Origin: Oscillospiraceae bacterium
Lineage (GTDB): Bacteria > Bacillota > Clostridia > Oscillospirales > Acutalibacteraceae
DNA: 37,236 nucleotides
Reading direction: 5' to 3'
Assembly (NCBI GenBank): GCA_029219165.1
Contig: JAQXSW010000015.1
Coordinates: forward strand, 78,487-115,722
Shown here piece after piece: positions 1 through 10,905 of the stretch. The translations under genes were made by a program, and so were the position numbers. The notes beneath the pieces were generated by a model that was given only the letters and a program-made list of their open reading frames with translations, did not search any database and was not told the DNA's origin. Each line of letters begins with the position of its first letter. Position 1 is the stretch's first letter.

Positions 1-971
1 CCAATTACATGGCCATTCTCTTTCATATTCTCAAGAACATATCTGTCTCCGACTTTAGTTTTTTCACAGTGAATTCCATGCTCTTTCGCAAATTTAAAAA
101 ATCCCATGTTACTCATAACTGTTACAACAGCTGTATCGTTCTTCAAATGTCCTGTTTCTTTCATGTTGAGTGCACAAATTGCAATAATCTTGTCACCGTC
201 AACAATGTTACCATTTTCATCAACAGCAATAAGTCTGTCTGCATCTCCGTCAAATGCAAAACCAACGTCACACTTGTTTTCACGTACAAATTCTTGAAGT
301 TTTTCTACATGAGTAGAACCACAGTTGTCATTGATATTTTCACCATTTGGTTCAGCACCCATGATGTAGCAATCACAACCAAGAGATTTAAATAATCTTT
401 CGGCGGTTGTTGAAGCTGAACCGTTTGCACAGTCAAGGGCAACCTTCATACCGTTGTAACGGTATTCTGATGTTGTAAGAATATGGTCAATATAATCAAC
501 CTGAGCTGTACTTGCTCTTCTGCATCGGCCAAGTTCAGCACCTGCCTTTTTAGGCGGAACTTTTGTCTCATCAAGAATGATTGACTCTATTTCCTCTTCA
601 AGGGCATCCGGAAGTTTATATCCATCACCCTGGAAAATCTTTATTCCATTGTATTCATATGGATTATGACTTGCAGAAACCATTATACCTGCATCATAAC
701 CATACTCCTTAACAAGATAGGCAACAGCCGGAGTTGGAACAACACCGAGGATTAAAACATCAGCACCAACCGAGCAAAGTCCGGCAGCCAAAGCTGCCTT
801 TAACATATCCCCTGACAAACGTGTATCTGTTCCAATAAGCACCTTTGGTCTTGAATGCTCTGCATCTGTAAGAACCATAGCAGCTGCTCTACCTATTTTC
901 ATTGCAAGTTCACTGGTAAGTTCAGTATTGGCAACACCGCGTGCACCATCTGTGCCGAAAAGTCTACCCAT
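1..971 (-). CDS. glmM: Phosphoglucosamine mutase, 5' part only (runs off the window)
   Basis: Phosphoglucosamine mutase converts glucosamine-6-phosphate to glucosamine-1-phosphate in the cytoplasm, on the route to UDP-GlcNAc for peptidoglycan. Translating the minus strand from ATG 969-971 gives MGRLFGTDGARGVAN, the family start. The active-site loop MVSASHNP follows (phosphorylated Ser about residue 101), then the metal-binding loop FDGDADR (about residues 255-261). The reading frame is open to the window edge, giving about 323 of the usual 450 or so residues, so the C-terminal phosphate-binding domain is missing only because the window ends. AAGGAG lies a few bases upstream of the ATG. The gene begins 11 bases after the ruvB stop and is probably the last visible member of the ruvCAB transcript. 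The sequence is clear; only the end is unseen. Confidence 0.95.
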   Translation of the reverse strand, partial: MGRLFGTDGARGVANTELTSELAMKIGRAAAMVLTDAEHSRPKVLIGTDTRLSGDMLKAALAAGLCSVGADVLILGVVPTPAVAYLVKEYGYDAGIMVSASHNPYEYNGIKIFQGDGYKLPDALEEEIESIILDETKVPPKKAGAELGRCRRASTAQVDYIDHILTTSEYRYNGMKVALDCANGSASTTAERLFKSLGCDCYIMGAEPNGENINDNCGSTHVEKLQEFVRENKCDVGFAFDGDADRLIAVDENGNIVDGDKIIAICALNMKETGHLKNDTAVVTVMSNMGFFKFAKEHGIHCEKTKVGDRYVLENMKENGHVI

Positions 972-982
972 AAATTTTCTCC

Positions 983-2059
983 TTATATATCCATTTTCAT
1001 CTGTGTTGAATTTGTGTCAGTTCCCGGCATAGGATATCCAAGATGCCTATAACCGGCAGGAGTTACGACTCTACCCCTTGGAGTTCTTGAAAGAAATCCA
1101 ATTTGCATGAGGTATGGCTCATAAACATCCTCAATGGTAATTGCTTCTTCACCAATGGCAGCAGCTATTGTTTCAAGGCCAACCGGTCCACCATTGTAAT
1201 TTTTAATCATTGCTGTCAAAAGAAGTCTGTCTATGTTATCCAGGCCTAGTGGGTCTATTTCCATTCTTGAAAGGGCAAGACTTGCTGAGTCCTTTGTAAC
1301 AACACCGTTGCCCATTACTTCTGCAAAGTCCCTTGCTCTTTTTAAAAGTCTGTTAGCAATACGAGGTGTTCCTCTTGAACGTGAGGCAATTTCGTATGCG
1401 CCGTCATCATCTATTCCCGTCCCAAGAACTGCTGCTGAGCGTTTAACTATGTCTGCAAGCTCATCAGGGGTGTATAGTTCAAGACGAAGAATAACGCCGA
1501 AGCGGTCACGAAGTGGAGCTGTAAGCTGTCCGGCTCTTGTTGTGGCACCGACAAGAGTAAATCTTGGAAGGTCAAGTCTAATAGAACGAGCCGCCGGACC
1601 CTTACCAATAATTATATCTATTGCATGGTCTTCCATTGCAGGATAAAGAATTTCTTCCACCTGTCTTGAAAGGCGATGTATTTCATCTATAAATAAAACG
1701 TCTCCATCGTTCAAATTGGTAAGTAATGCTGCAAGATCCCCCTGCTTTTCAATAGCCGGACCTGAAGTAACTCTAATATCTACACCCATTTCAGAAGCAA
1801 TTATTCCGGCAAGAGTTGTCTTTCCAAGTCCCGGAGGACCATAAAGGAGTACATGGTCCATAGCCTCTCCTCTGTGTTTTGCAGCGTCCATATATATTTT
1901 CAAATTTTCTTTGACTTTATCTTGACCAATGTAGTCATTTAAAGTACGAGGTCTAAGGGAAACCTCCAATGATGAATCATCTGATTCATTATATTCGGGA
2001 GTAACGAGTCTGTTTTCAAAATCCATTTCATCTGTAAAGTTTGTTATCAAGGAGGTCAC
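983..2059 (-). CDS. ruvB: Holliday junction branch migration ATPase RuvB
   Basis: RuvB is the AAA+ hexameric motor that drives branch migration of Holliday junctions together with RuvA. The frame encodes up to 358 residues, with [13 protein letters not shown] near the N-terminus, Walker [10 protein letters not shown], Walker [10 protein letters not shown], sensor GATTRAG and the C-terminal winged helix [21 protein letters not shown]. The start is uncertain. GTG 2059 sits almost on top of the possible AGAAGG site. TTG 2050 has AAGGTG about six bases upstream. ATG 2026 gives [12 protein letters not shown], which resembles usual RuvB N-termini. The gene follows ruvA by 4 bases and precedes glmM, so it is co-transcribed. 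No key residue is missing. Confidence 0.95.
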   Translation of the reverse strand: MTSLITNFTDEMDFENRLVTPEYNESDDSSLEVSLRPRTLNDYIGQDKVKENLKIYMDAAKHRGEAMDHVLLYGPPGLGKTTLAGIIASEMGVDIRVTSGPAIEKQGDLAALLTNLNDGDVLFIDEIHRLSRQVEEILYPAMEDHAIDIIIGKGPAARSIRLDLPRFTLVGATTRAGQLTAPLRDRFGVILRLELYTPDELADIVKRSAAVLGTGIDDDGAYEIASRSRGTPRIANRLLKRARDFAEVMGNGVVTKDSASLALSRMEIDPLGLDNIDRLLLTAMIKNYNGGPVGLETIAAAIGEEAITIEDVYEPYLMQIGFLSRTPRGRVVTPAGYRHLGYPMPGTDTNSTQMKMDI

Positions 2060-2063
2060 CTTC

Positions 2064-2672
2064 TTACATCAAATTTTTGAGTGCCTGTTTTATTATATCT
2101 TCTGCTTTAAGAGTTGGATCACATTTTCCAACTGCAATTGATGCCTCCGACTGACTGTAACCAAGCATAACCAAAGCACTAACTGCTTCCGACACATTTG
2201 ACTGTCCGGCATTCACTGTAGCAGCAGCTGCTGCCTTAAAGTCCTCGGATGCAGAAGCTCCGGTCATATTCTTTACAATTTTATCCTTAAGTTCAAGGAC
2301 CACTCTTCCTGCAACCTTTGGTCCTACGCCTTGAGCCCTTGTAATTGACTTAGAGTCACCCGTAGCAATGCACATTACAAGCTGAGACGGCTCAAGTTCA
2401 GATAAAATTGCAAGTCCGGCCTTTGGTCCAACCCCGGAAACAGAAATGAGCATTTTGAACATGTCAAGTTCTGACTTTTCATAAAAGCCAAATAGGTCAA
2501 GAGCATCCTCTTTAACATTAAGATAAGTGTAAAGAGTAACTTGTGATCCTACAGGTCCGATTTTTTTTATTGTGTTAAATGTGACGTTGCATGAAAAGGC
2601 CACGCCCCCACACTGAACCGCCACAGTGTTTGTATCTGAGTAAACTATTTCACCGGTAATGCTGTAAAACAT
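2064..2672 (-). CDS. ruvA: Holliday junction DNA helicase subunit RuvA
   Basis: RuvA is the tetrameric subunit that binds the four-way junction and loads RuvB. The 202-residue product has the usual length. It starts [10 protein letters not shown] (OB-fold N-terminal domain), carries the helix-hairpin-helix segments around [15 protein letters not shown] and [22 protein letters not shown], and ends with the small C-terminal domain ([18 protein letters not shown]) that contacts RuvB. The start codon lies one base after the ruvC stop, with AAAGGG upstream, so ruvC and ruvA are translationally linked. ruvB follows with 4 bases between the genes. It acts in recombination repair with its neighbours. 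Nothing unusual was seen. Confidence 0.96.
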   Translation of the reverse strand: MFYSITGEIVYSDTNTVAVQCGGVAFSCNVTFNTIKKIGPVGSQVTLYTYLNVKEDALDLFGFYEKSELDMFKMLISVSGVGPKAGLAILSELEPSQLVMCIATGDSKSITRAQGVGPKVAGRVVLELKDKIVKNMTGASASEDFKAAAAATVNAGQSNVSEAVSALVMLGYSQSEASIAVGKCDPTLKAEDIIKQALKNLM

Positions 2673-2673
2673 A

Positions 2674-3264
2674 TCAAATACCCTTTCGTTCTTTGAGGAT
2701 TCGTTTTCCTACACGGATAATGCCATCTACCACTTCAAAAGCATCTGCTTCCTTTTTCCCAAATCCGTTCCCTGTAGTTGACGGAGTTGACAAAACACCA
2801 TTACAGTGAGCATGACAAATTGCCATTGCCAATGCATCCGCTGTGTCATCAGGTTTTGGAACATTTTCAAGACCTAATATTGATTTTGTCATTTCCATAA
2901 CCTGTTTTTTTTCAGCTGTTCCGTATCCGGTTACAGCTTGCTTTACTTGTGTTGGAGTATACTCAAACACTTCCACACCACATTGCGCAGCCGCAAGCAT
3001 TAATACACCTCTTGCCTGTGCAACATCAATTGCTGTCTTTTGGTTACTTTGAAAATATAATCTTTCCATTGAAACCGCATCCGGATTTGTTCTTTGAAGA
3101 ATGTATTTAATATCGTCATAGATGATATTTAATCTATTAGAAAAAGGAGTTCCGGCCTCAGTTGTAATTGCACCAAAATCAACAACGTGGAATTTGTTCT
3201 TTTCATAATCCACTACGCCCCACCCAATAATGGCATAGCCAGGGTCAATACCTAAAATACGCAT
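2674..3264 (-). CDS. ruvC: Holliday junction resolvase RuvC
   Basis: RuvC is the dimeric, Mg-dependent endonuclease that cuts Holliday junctions symmetrically. The 196-residue product begins MRILGIDPGYAIIGWG, with the first catalytic Asp in DPG. It has the catalytic Glu in SMERLYFQSN and the terminal acidic pair in KPDDTADALAMAICHAH, so all four active-site carboxylates appear present. The C-terminal tail (NGFGKKEADAFEVVDG and beyond) is a little longer than in short family members. AAGGGGG lies upstream of the ATG. It is the first gene of the ruvC-ruvA-ruvB-glmM series, behind the promoter at 3302-3330. Confidence 0.96.
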   Translation of the reverse strand: MRILGIDPGYAIIGWGVVDYEKNKFHVVDFGAITTEAGTPFSNRLNIIYDDIKYILQRTNPDAVSMERLYFQSNQKTAIDVAQARGVLMLAAAQCGVEVFEYTPTQVKQAVTGYGTAEKKQVMEMTKSILGLENVPKPDDTADALAMAICHAHCNGVLSTPSTTGNGFGKKEADAFEVVDGIIRVGKRILKERKGI

Positions 3265-3301
3265 TTGAAATCCCCCTTAAAAGAACAAATTTAACCAAAA
3301 T

Positions 3302-3330
3302 ATTTTATCATATATTAATAATAATAACAA
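3302..3330 (-). promoter_or_regulatory. Predicted promoter of the ruvCAB-glmM transcript
   Basis: On the minus strand, TTGTTA (3330-3325) and TAAAAT (3307-3302) are separated by 17 bases, a good vegetative sigma-A pattern. The predicted start is about 30 bases before the ruvC ATG. The DNA around it is very AT-rich, so a chance match cannot be excluded. No hairpin was seen between the upstream DUF815 gene and this promoter. Confidence 0.55.
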
Positions 3331-3349
3331 CACATATAGTTAATATTAA

Positions 3350-4525
3350 TTATAAAAGACTATTTATAAACTGCTTTGCTGCTCTTGGGGAAAATCCACC
3401 CTTTCGAAGTGCAAAGGCTGAAGCCTTAATATCAAGTTCATTCTCGTCCATTTCAATTCCGGCTTTTTTTGCAAGATTATGAACAATTTCCAAATAAAGA
3501 TCTTTTGAAGGTCTGGTATACAGAATCGTCAAGCCAAATCTATCCGAAAGAGATATTTGTTCCTGAATGGTATCCTGTCTGTGAATATCATCTCCTTCTC
3601 TGTCTGAGAAGGTTTCCTTTATTAAATGACGTCTGTTACTTGTTGCGTAAATAACGCAATTTTCTGCATTTGTAGAAACTCCACCCTCTAAAATTGCCTT
3701 TAGAGTTCCAAGATTGTTATCCTCGGCATTAAATGATAAATCATCTATGAAAATAATAAATTTAAGAGGATTTTCATGAATAATTTCCATTATTTCCGGA
3801 AGTCTTGAAATTTGAGCCTTATTAATTTCAATCAGACGAAGACCCTCGTCTGACAAAAGATTGGCTACAGCCTTAACAGTTGAGGATTTACCGGTGCCTG
3901 CATCGCCTACTAAAAGAGTGTTTGCAGCAGGCCTTCCTTCAAGTAAAGCTTTTGTGTTATCTATTAACATTTCCCTTTCTCGCTCATAGCCAAAAAGGTC
4001 CGAAACACTGGTTTTATCCGGTGTTTTTACAGGAACAATTTCTCCATCTACAAATCTAAACATTGTGTTATGAGCATAAATACCATATCCGACTTTATTT
4101 AAATCTTTCAAGCGTGATTTATACTCGTCTATAAGATTGTCATTTTCATAAGAATCATAGCCACTTACATATTCAGGTAAATATCCTGAGTAACCAACAA
4201 ACTTCTTTAGAGTTGCTGTTGATATGTTTGAAATCTCATCAAAAACTCGCAATTCATTTTCAAAACAAGATTCTAAAACTTCCGGTATTTCTTCACCGTT
4301 TGACTTCATGATCACATATTTATTTTCATCTGTTACCACAGCGTCAACAATAAATTCAGTGAAATTATAGTTATAGTCAAAAAGTTCTGCAACAAAGTCA
4401 GCATAGGCCTCTATCCTATCACCCCTATCAGAGAGTAGAAGCTTTCGCAAAGCACGTATTACCGGGTTTTCCTTGACATTTTTAAAGATTACTATTGAAT
4501 CTATTTTCTTTATCAATTTGTCCAT
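3350..4525 (-). CDS. AAA+ ATPase of the DUF815 type, role unknown
   Basis: The 391-residue protein has an N-terminal region of about 180 residues without recognised motifs. An AAA+ module follows: Walker A GDAGTGKS at about residues 207-214, Walker B FIIFIDDLSF at about 256-265, a sensor region YATSNRRHLI, and the conserved C-terminal segment RLSDRFG-like (LSDRFGLTILYTRPS) followed by FALRKGGFSPRAAKQFI. This arrangement matches the DUF815 family of predicted ATPases found in many Firmicutes, whose partner or substrate I do not know. It lies alone between the leu operon terminator and ruvC. No strong ribosome site precedes ATG 4525 (only GGATGTG), and it may depend on read-through from leuB. 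It is neither signal-bearing nor membrane-spanning, so it is cytoplasmic. Confidence 0.8.
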   Translation of the reverse strand: MDKLIKKIDSIVIFKNVKENPVIRALRKLLLSDRGDRIEAYADFVAELFDYNYNFTEFIVDAVVTDENKYVIMKSNGEEIPEVLESCFENELRVFDEISNISTATLKKFVGYSGYLPEYVSGYDSYENDNLIDEYKSRLKDLNKVGYGIYAHNTMFRFVDGEIVPVKTPDKTSVSDLFGYEREREMLIDNTKALLEGRPAANTLLVGDAGTGKSSTVKAVANLLSDEGLRLIEINKAQISRLPEIMEIIHENPLKFIIFIDDLSFNAEDNNLGTLKAILEGGVSTNAENCVIYATSNRRHLIKETFSDREGDDIHRQDTIQEQISLSDRFGLTILYTRPSKDLYLEIVHNLAKKAGIEMDENELDIKASAFALRKGGFSPRAAKQFINSLL

Positions 4526-4558
4526 TTTCTACACATCCGTTTTGTTTTTTTAATGCAC

Positions 4559-4606
4559 AAAACACACTCTATGAAAACAAGTCGACTTTCATAGAGCGTG
4601 TTTTTT
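4559..4606 (-). terminator. Terminator closing the ilv/leu operon
   Basis: An inverted repeat pairs 4559-4576 (AAAACACACTCTATGAAA) with 4587-4604 (TTTCATAGAGCGTGTTTT), with one mismatch. It begins right at the leuB stop codon. On the minus strand the stem is followed by a short U-rich stretch (GTTTTG); on the plus strand the U-tract is better. It therefore ends the leuB transcript leftwards, possibly with some leakage into the DUF815 gene. Confidence 0.75.
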
Positions 4607-5683
4607 TTAAAGTCTTTTGATGATTTCAGCGGTAACCTCTGTTGTTCCAAGAGGAGTCTTTCCACTGTCACCAACTATATCTGCTGTTCTAAGACCATCA
4701 TTAAGGAATGAATCGACAGCATTCTCAATTGCATTTGCTTCTTCTGCAAGAGAAAAAGAATAACGAAGCATCATTGCAGCTGAAAGAATTGTTGCAATTG
4801 GATTTGCAATATTCTGTCCTGCAATATCAGGTGCTGAGCCATGAATCGGCTCATACATGCCTCTTGTTGATTCGTTTAAAGATGCTGAAGGAAGCATTCC
4901 AATTGAGCCCGTAATTTGAGAAGCCTCATCCGAAAGAATATCACCAAACATATTTGATGTAACTACTACATCAAACTGTGCCGGATTCTTTACAAGCTGC
5001 ATTGCAGCATTATCCACAAGCATGTCCTGACATTTGACATCAGGATAATCACTTTCACCTATTTCGTGGACGGTCTTTCTCCAAAGGCGGGATGTTTCAA
5101 GAACATTTGCTTTATCAATACTGATAACATTTCCATTACGTTTACGGGCTGTTTCAAAAGCAACTCTGGCAATTCGTTCTATTTCCATTCGTGAATAACA
5201 CTCGGTATCATATGCCTCTTGGCCATATTTACCTTCACGGTATCCTCTGTCTCCAAAATATATACCGCCGGTAAGTTCACGAACTATCATTATGTCAAAT
5301 CCGTTCTTAACAATGTCAGGACGAAGCGGACAGTCACCTGAGAGTGCCGGATAGAGCTTTGCAGGGCGAAGGTTAGTAAAGAGTCCAAGAGCAGAACGAA
5401 TGCCAAGAAGAGCCTTCTCAGGGCGCTTATCACCCGGAAGCGTATCCCACTTTGGTCCACCGACTGCACCAAGTAAAACGCTGTCAGAGTTTAGACAACC
5501 TTCTACTGTTTCCTTTGGCAATGGCTCGCCTGTTTCATCAATTGCAGCACCGCCAATTAGATATGGAGTAAAATTGAACTTATGTCCATACTTTTCACCA
5601 ATAACCTCAAGAACTTCTACTGCACTGTCAACTATTTCCGGTCCAATGCCGTCTCCACGAAGGAGAGCAATATTATATTCCAT
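4607..5683 (-). CDS. leuB: 3-isopropylmalate dehydrogenase
   Basis: LeuB oxidises and decarboxylates 3-isopropylmalate with NAD+ to give 2-ketoisocaproate, the last dedicated step to leucine. The 358-residue product shows [12 protein letters not shown] at the N-terminus, the substrate loop [15 protein letters not shown], the [10 protein letters not shown] segment, the metal-site motif [14 protein letters not shown] and the NAD-site signature [17 protein letters not shown]. Length and motifs are normal. It lies 29 bases after leuD and is the last gene of the operon, ending in the terminator hairpin. Expression is expected to follow the leucine T-box upstream of leuA. Confidence 0.97.
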   Translation of the reverse strand: MEYNIALLRGDGIGPEIVDSAVEVLEVIGEKYGHKFNFTPYLIGGAAIDETGEPLPKETVEGCLNSDSVLLGAVGGPKWDTLPGDKRPEKALLGIRSALGLFTNLRPAKLYPALSGDCPLRPDIVKNGFDIMIVRELTGGIYFGDRGYREGKYGQEAYDTECYSRMEIERIARVAFETARKRNGNVISIDKANVLETSRLWRKTVHEIGESDYPDVKCQDMLVDNAAMQLVKNPAQFDVVVTSNMFGDILSDEASQITGSIGMLPSASLNESTRGMYEPIHGSAPDIAGQNIANPIATILSAAMMLRYSFSLAEEANAIENAVDSFLNDGLRTADIVGDSGKTPLGTTEVTAEIIKRL

Positions 5684-5712
5684 TTTCTTTTCCTCACAAC
5701 TTAAGAATTTGA

Positions 5713-6204
5713 TTAGATAATTCCTGCTTTAATAGACTCTACAAGACCACCGTTTGAAATGATGTTTTGAATAAACTCAGGGAATGGTTCAGCTTGGAAT
5801 TTTTCACCTGTAGTCTCATCTGTAATAACACCCGTGTCAAGATCAACTGAAACTTTATCCCCTTCAGAAATCTTGTCAACTGCTTCCGGGCATTCAACAA
5901 TTGCAAGACCAATGTTTATTGAGTTTCTGTAGAATATACGAGCAAAACTCTTTGCAATTACAATTGAAATTCCGCTTGCCTTAATTGAAATTGGTGCATG
6001 CTCACGGGAAGAGCCACAACCAAAATTATATCCGGCAACCATAATGTCGCCCTCAGATACTTTATTGTGGAAATCAAGGTCAATATCTTCCATGCAGTGT
6101 ACAGCAAGCTCTTTCGGGTCACCTGTTGTAAGATATCTGGCCGGAATAATAACGTCTGTATCTACGTTGTCACCGTATTTTACTACTTTACCTGTTCTAA
6201 TCAT
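5713..6204 (-). CDS. leuD: 3-isopropylmalate dehydratase, small subunit
   Basis: LeuD supplies the swivelling substrate-recognition domain of isopropylmalate isomerase, which it forms with LeuC. The 163-residue protein has [15 protein letters not shown] near its start and the family motif [19 protein letters not shown], then [14 protein letters not shown]. The size is typical of the stand-alone clostridial and archaeal form. Its ATG abuts the leuC stop codon directly, which implies coupled translation and one-to-one subunit production. It is a cytoplasmic enzyme of leucine synthesis. Confidence 0.97.
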   Translation of the reverse strand: MIRTGKVVKYGDNVDTDVIIPARYLTTGDPKELAVHCMEDIDLDFHNKVSEGDIMVAGYNFGCGSSREHAPISIKASGISIVIAKSFARIFYRNSINIGLAIVECPEAVDKISEGDKVSVDLDTGVITDETTGEKFQAEPFPEFIQNIISNGGLVESIKAGII

Positions 6205-7467
6205 TTATTTAACCTCCCAAGGAGCTGCAATCTTACCCATAATAGCTGAAGCTGCAGCAACAGCCGGGCTTGCCAAATACACTTCAGATTCAGGATCACC
6301 CATACGACCTACAAAGTTCCTGTTTGTTGTAGCAACAGCACGTTCACCCTTAGCAAGAATACCCATGTGTCCACCAAGACAAGGACCACATGTTGGTGTT
6401 GAAACTACACAACCGGCTTCAATAAAGTCAGCAAGAAGTCCTTCCTTCATAAGTCTAAGATAAATATCCTGTGTAGCCGGAATAATAATTGCACGAACAT
6501 GGTCAGCAATTTTGTGACCTCTGATAATGTCAGCAGCCTCTTTAATATCTTTATAAAGGCCATTTGTGCAAGACCCAATGACAACCTGATCTATCTTTAC
6601 ATCTCCTACCTCATCAATTGTACGAGTGTTCTCAGGAAGATGAGGAAATGCAACTGTTGGACGAAGTTCTGAAAGGTTAACTTCAATAACTTCATCGTAT
6701 ACTGCATCTTCATCTGCTTCAAAAACAACAGGTTCTCTGTCTGAGTGCTCTTTTATATACTGAAGAGCAACTTCGTCTACCGGGAAAATACCGTTTTTAG
6801 CTCCGGCTTCAATTGCCATGTTAGTAATTGTAAGTCTGTCAGCCATTGTAAGATTTTTAACACCGTCACCGGTATATTCCATTGACTTATAGAGTGCCCC
6901 GTCAACACCGATTTTTCCAATTATGTGAAGGATAACATCCTTACCTGAAACATATTCAGGCATTTCTCCCGTCAAAACAATCTTAATTGCTGAAGGAACT
7001 TTAAACCAAGCTTTACCTGTAGCCATACCACAAGCCATATCAGTTGAACCAACACCTGTTGAAAATGCACCGAGTGCGCCATATGTACAAGTGTGTGAGT
7101 CTGCACCAATTACTACATCGCCGGAAACTACAAGTCCCTTTTCAGGAAGAAGTGCGTGTTCAATTCCCATACGTCCCACGTCAAAGAAATTTACAATGCT
7201 AAGTTCATTACAAAAATCTCTGCAAATCTTAGTCTGGATTGCTGCTTTAATATCTTTATTTGGGGTAAAGTGGTCCATAACCATGGTTACCTTTGTCTTA
7301 TCATAGACATCTTTTACGCCCATCTTATTGAATTCTTTAATTGCAACAGGAGAAGTTACGTCATTTCCAAGAACTCTGTCCAAATTTACAAGTACAAGCT
7401 GACCCGCTTCAACTTTAGAAAGTCCGGCGTGTGCAGCAAGTATCTTTTGAGACATTGTCATTCCCAC
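6205..7467 (-). CDS. leuC: 3-isopropylmalate dehydratase, large subunit
   Basis: LeuC carries the [4Fe-4S] cluster of isopropylmalate isomerase, which interconverts 2- and 3-isopropylmalate. The 420-residue form has [23 protein letters not shown], then the cluster cysteines in VIGSCTNG and [16 protein letters not shown]. The start is a GTG at 7467 giving [11 protein letters not shown], which fits the conserved N-terminus of this subfamily. AAAGGGAG lies about 10 bases upstream. ATG 7461 and 7455 are possible alternatives. The gene lies 25 bases after ilvD and abuts leuD. Confidence 0.96.
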   Translation of the reverse strand: MGMTMSQKILAAHAGLSKVEAGQLVLVNLDRVLGNDVTSPVAIKEFNKMGVKDVYDKTKVTMVMDHFTPNKDIKAAIQTKICRDFCNELSIVNFFDVGRMGIEHALLPEKGLVVSGDVVIGADSHTCTYGALGAFSTGVGSTDMACGMATGKAWFKVPSAIKIVLTGEMPEYVSGKDVILHIIGKIGVDGALYKSMEYTGDGVKNLTMADRLTITNMAIEAGAKNGIFPVDEVALQYIKEHSDREPVVFEADEDAVYDEVIEVNLSELRPTVAFPHLPENTRTIDEVGDVKIDQVVIGSCTNGLYKDIKEAADIIRGHKIADHVRAIIIPATQDIYLRLMKEGLLADFIEAGCVVSTPTCGPCLGGHMGILAKGERAVATTNRNFVGRMGDPESEVYLASPAVAAASAIMGKIAAPWEVK

Positions 7468-7492
7468 TGTTCATTCACTCCCTTTATAACGG

Positions 7493-9157
7493 TTATTTAT
7501 AATTAATAATGGCACCCTTATCCGCAGAAGAAACCATCTTTGAGTAACGCTTAAGATATCCGGTAATATCTGTTCTTTCAAGTGGCGATTCAGTCTTCTT
7601 TCGTCTTTCAATTTCCTCGTCGGATACCTTAAGTTCAATTTTATATTCAGGGATATTTATTGAAATTATATCCCCTTCATGTACGTATGCAATAAGTCCG
7701 CCTTTGGCGGCCTCAGGAGAAACATGGCCAATGGCTGCACCACGAGTAGCGCCGCTGAAACGTCCGTCAGTAATGAGTGCTACTTCCTTGTCAAGGCCGG
7801 CTCCTGCAATAGCAGATGTTGGAGAAAGCATTTCACGCATACCCGGACCGCCGGCCGGTCCTTCATAGCGAATTACCACAACATCACCCGGCTTAATTCC
7901 GCCTGCATAAATTTCTTTAATAGCGTCTTCTTCGCTGTTAAAGACTCTTGCAGGACCTTCATGTACAAGCATTTCCGGAGCTACGGCGGCGCGCTTAACA
8001 ACGCAGCCATCCTCTGCAAGATTTCCAAACAAAGCGGCAATACCACCTGTTTGTGTGAATGGATTATCTATATCCCTAATTACTGTGTTATCTGTCTTTG
8101 AAACACCTTCAAGATTTTCCTTAAGTGTCTTTCCGGTTACAGTCATAACATCAGTGTCAATTAAGTTTTTGGAAGCAAGTTCCTTAAGAACTGCATATAC
8201 TCCGCCTGCCTCATTAAGGTCTTCCATATAAGTTGGACCTGCCGGTGCAAGATGGCAAATATTTGGAGTGTGTTCAGATATTTCATTTACCATATTAAGG
8301 CTGAAGTTCACATCACACTCGTTTGCAATTGCCGGAAGATGAAGCATTGAATTTGTTGAACAACCAAGCGCCATATCTGCAGTAATTGCATTTTTTATTG
8401 CAGCCTCAGTCATAATATCACGTGGCTTTATATCATTTTTAACAAGTTCCATAATCTGCATACCTGCACGCTTTGCAAGTTCAATTCTGGAAGAATATGG
8501 AGCCGGAATTGTACCGTTTCCGGAAAGACCCATACCCAAAACTTCAGTAAGACAGTTCATTGAGTTTGCAGTATACATTCCGGAACAGGAGCCACAGGAA
8601 GGGCAAGTCTTCTTTTCAAACTCAAGAAGTTTTTCATCTGTAATTTTTCCCGCCGAATATGCACCTACTGCTTCAAACATACTTGAAAGACTTGTTTTCT
8701 TGCCGCCAACACGTCCGGCAAGCATTGGACCACCGCTTACAAAAATTGTTGGAATATTAAGTCTTGCAGCAGCCATAAGAAGACCCGGAACATTCTTGTC
8801 ACAGTTTGGAATCATAACAAGTCCGTCAAAGCCATGAGCCATTACCATAGCTTCTGTTGAGTCCGCAATTAAATCTCTTGTAACAAGAGAGTACTTCATT
8901 CCGACATGACCCATTGCAATACCATCACAAACAGCAATTGCAGGGAACATTATTGGAGTGCCGCCTGCCATGGCAACGCCAAGCTTTACAGCCTCTGCTA
9001 TTTTATCAAGATTAATGTGTCCAGGAACAATTTCATTATATGAACTAACAATACCAATTAAAGGTCTTTTCTGCTCTTCATCTGTAAGACCAAGCGCATG
9101 ATAAAGTGACCTATGAGGAGCATTATTAAAACCGTCAACTACCTTTTCCCTAATCAT
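7493..9157 (-). CDS. ilvD: Dihydroxy-acid dehydratase
   Basis: IlvD removes water from 2,3-dihydroxy-isovalerate (and the methylvalerate analogue) to give the 2-keto acids for valine, leucine and isoleucine. I start it at ATG 9157 ([23 protein letters not shown]), 554 residues, because AAAGGAGA sits just upstream. The frame is open 18 codons further, but that extension has no family similarity and no ribosome site. Iron-sulfur ligands are visible in PNCDKNVPG and [19 protein letters not shown], and the C-terminus has [22 protein letters not shown] 69-base gap holding a strong hairpin separates it from ilvC. Confidence 0.97.
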   Translation of the reverse strand: MIREKVVDGFNNAPHRSLYHALGLTDEEQKRPLIGIVSSYNEIVPGHINLDKIAEAVKLGVAMAGGTPIMFPAIAVCDGIAMGHVGMKYSLVTRDLIADSTEAMVMAHGFDGLVMIPNCDKNVPGLLMAAARLNIPTIFVSGGPMLAGRVGGKKTSLSSMFEAVGAYSAGKITDEKLLEFEKKTCPSCGSCSGMYTANSMNCLTEVLGMGLSGNGTIPAPYSSRIELAKRAGMQIMELVKNDIKPRDIMTEAAIKNAITADMALGCSTNSMLHLPAIANECDVNFSLNMVNEISEHTPNICHLAPAGPTYMEDLNEAGGVYAVLKELASKNLIDTDVMTVTGKTLKENLEGVSKTDNTVIRDIDNPFTQTGGIAALFGNLAEDGCVVKRAAVAPEMLVHEGPARVFNSEEDAIKEIYAGGIKPGDVVVIRYEGPAGGPGMREMLSPTSAIAGAGLDKEVALITDGRFSGATRGAAIGHVSPEAAKGGLIAYVHEGDIISINIPEYKIELKVSDEEIERRKKTESPLERTDITGYLKRYSKMVSSADKGAIINYK

Positions 9158-9182
9158 AAAATGGTCTCCTTTTATCAAATAC

Positions 9183-9209
9183 GAGGCTGCATAGGCACTA
9201 TGCAACCTC
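9183..9209 (-). repeat. Strong hairpin between ilvC and ilvD
   Basis: Twelve bases (9183-9194, GAGGCTGCATAG) pair with 9198-9209 (CTATGCAACCTC) around a 3-base loop. The pairing is complete if one G-U is allowed. There is no U-tract after the stem on the coding strand, and the ilvD ribosome site follows 20 or so bases later. It is therefore unlikely to be a full terminator. It may be a processing or mRNA-stabilising structure. Confidence 0.7.
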
Positions 9210-9226
9210 ATACATAAAGCTATAAA

Positions 9227-10319
<1,093 letters not shown>

Positions 10320-10377
10320 CACTTTAATGTAATAAATCACGGATAAATTGTAAATATTTTCCTGTTAACATAAAAAT

Positions 10378-10905
10378 TTAGTTAACATCCGGCATGTCCA
10401 GCATGCTTGTGCTACCCTTTTGAAGAGCCACGACACCTGTACGACACATTTCAATAATGCCACATGGTTTTATGAATTCTATGAAAGCATCAATTTTTGA
10501 AGATGGTCCGGTGACTTCAATACAAAGGGCATCTACTGAATAGTCAACAATTTCCGCATGGAAAATATCCACAGCTGAAAGTATTGTTTGATTATGAGTT
10601 TGCTCATTTTTAATTTTAATCAGCATAAGTTCTCTTTCAAGAGCAGTCTTTTCATCAAGAACTTCGACCTTCTTAACATTGTAGAGCTTTCTGAGTTGGT
10701 TAAGCATTTGTGCCTTAGCATAACCGTCGCCACTCATTGTAATTGTTATACGTGAATATTCAGGCGATTCAGTAACTCCAACAGTAAGTGCATCAATGTT
10801 AAATCCGCGTCTTGTAAACATGCTTGTTACACGAGAAAGAACACCATATTTATTATCAACATAAACTGCAATTACAAATCTGTTGTCCTCATTATAATAA
10901 CCCAT
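10378..10905 (-). CDS. ilvN: Acetolactate synthase small (regulatory) subunit
   Basis: IlvN binds and activates IlvB and gives the enzyme its valine feedback control. The product has an N-terminal ACT domain (FVIAVYVDNKYGVLSRVTSMFTRRGFNIDALTVG) and the C-terminal small-subunit domain (ELMLIKI, then VTGPSSKIDAFIEFIKPCGIIEMCRTG). I choose ATG 10905, whose A is the last base of the ilvB TAA stop. A GTG at 10911 in frame is the alternative. The 175-residue length fits the family. The one-base overlap with ilvB indicates translational coupling, as expected for subunits of one complex. Confidence 0.94.
   Translation of the reverse strand: MGYYNEDNRFVIAVYVDNKYGVLSRVTSMFTRRGFNIDALTVGVTESPEYSRITITMSGDGYAKAQMLNQLRKLYNVKKVEVLDEKTALERELMLIKIKNEQTHNQTILSAVDIFHAEIVDYSVDALCIEVTGPSSKIDAFIEFIKPCGIIEMCRTGVVALQKGSTSMLDMPDVN

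Noticed and set aside
1233-1646. 137-codon open frame on the plus strand
   Set aside because: Antisense to ruvB with low-complexity, Ser/Arg-rich translation; a shadow frame.
9158-9211. N-terminal extension of ilvD (18 codons)
   Set aside because: The extension overlaps the ilvC-ilvD hairpin, has no ribosome site and no family similarity. AAAGGAGA fits ATG 9157.
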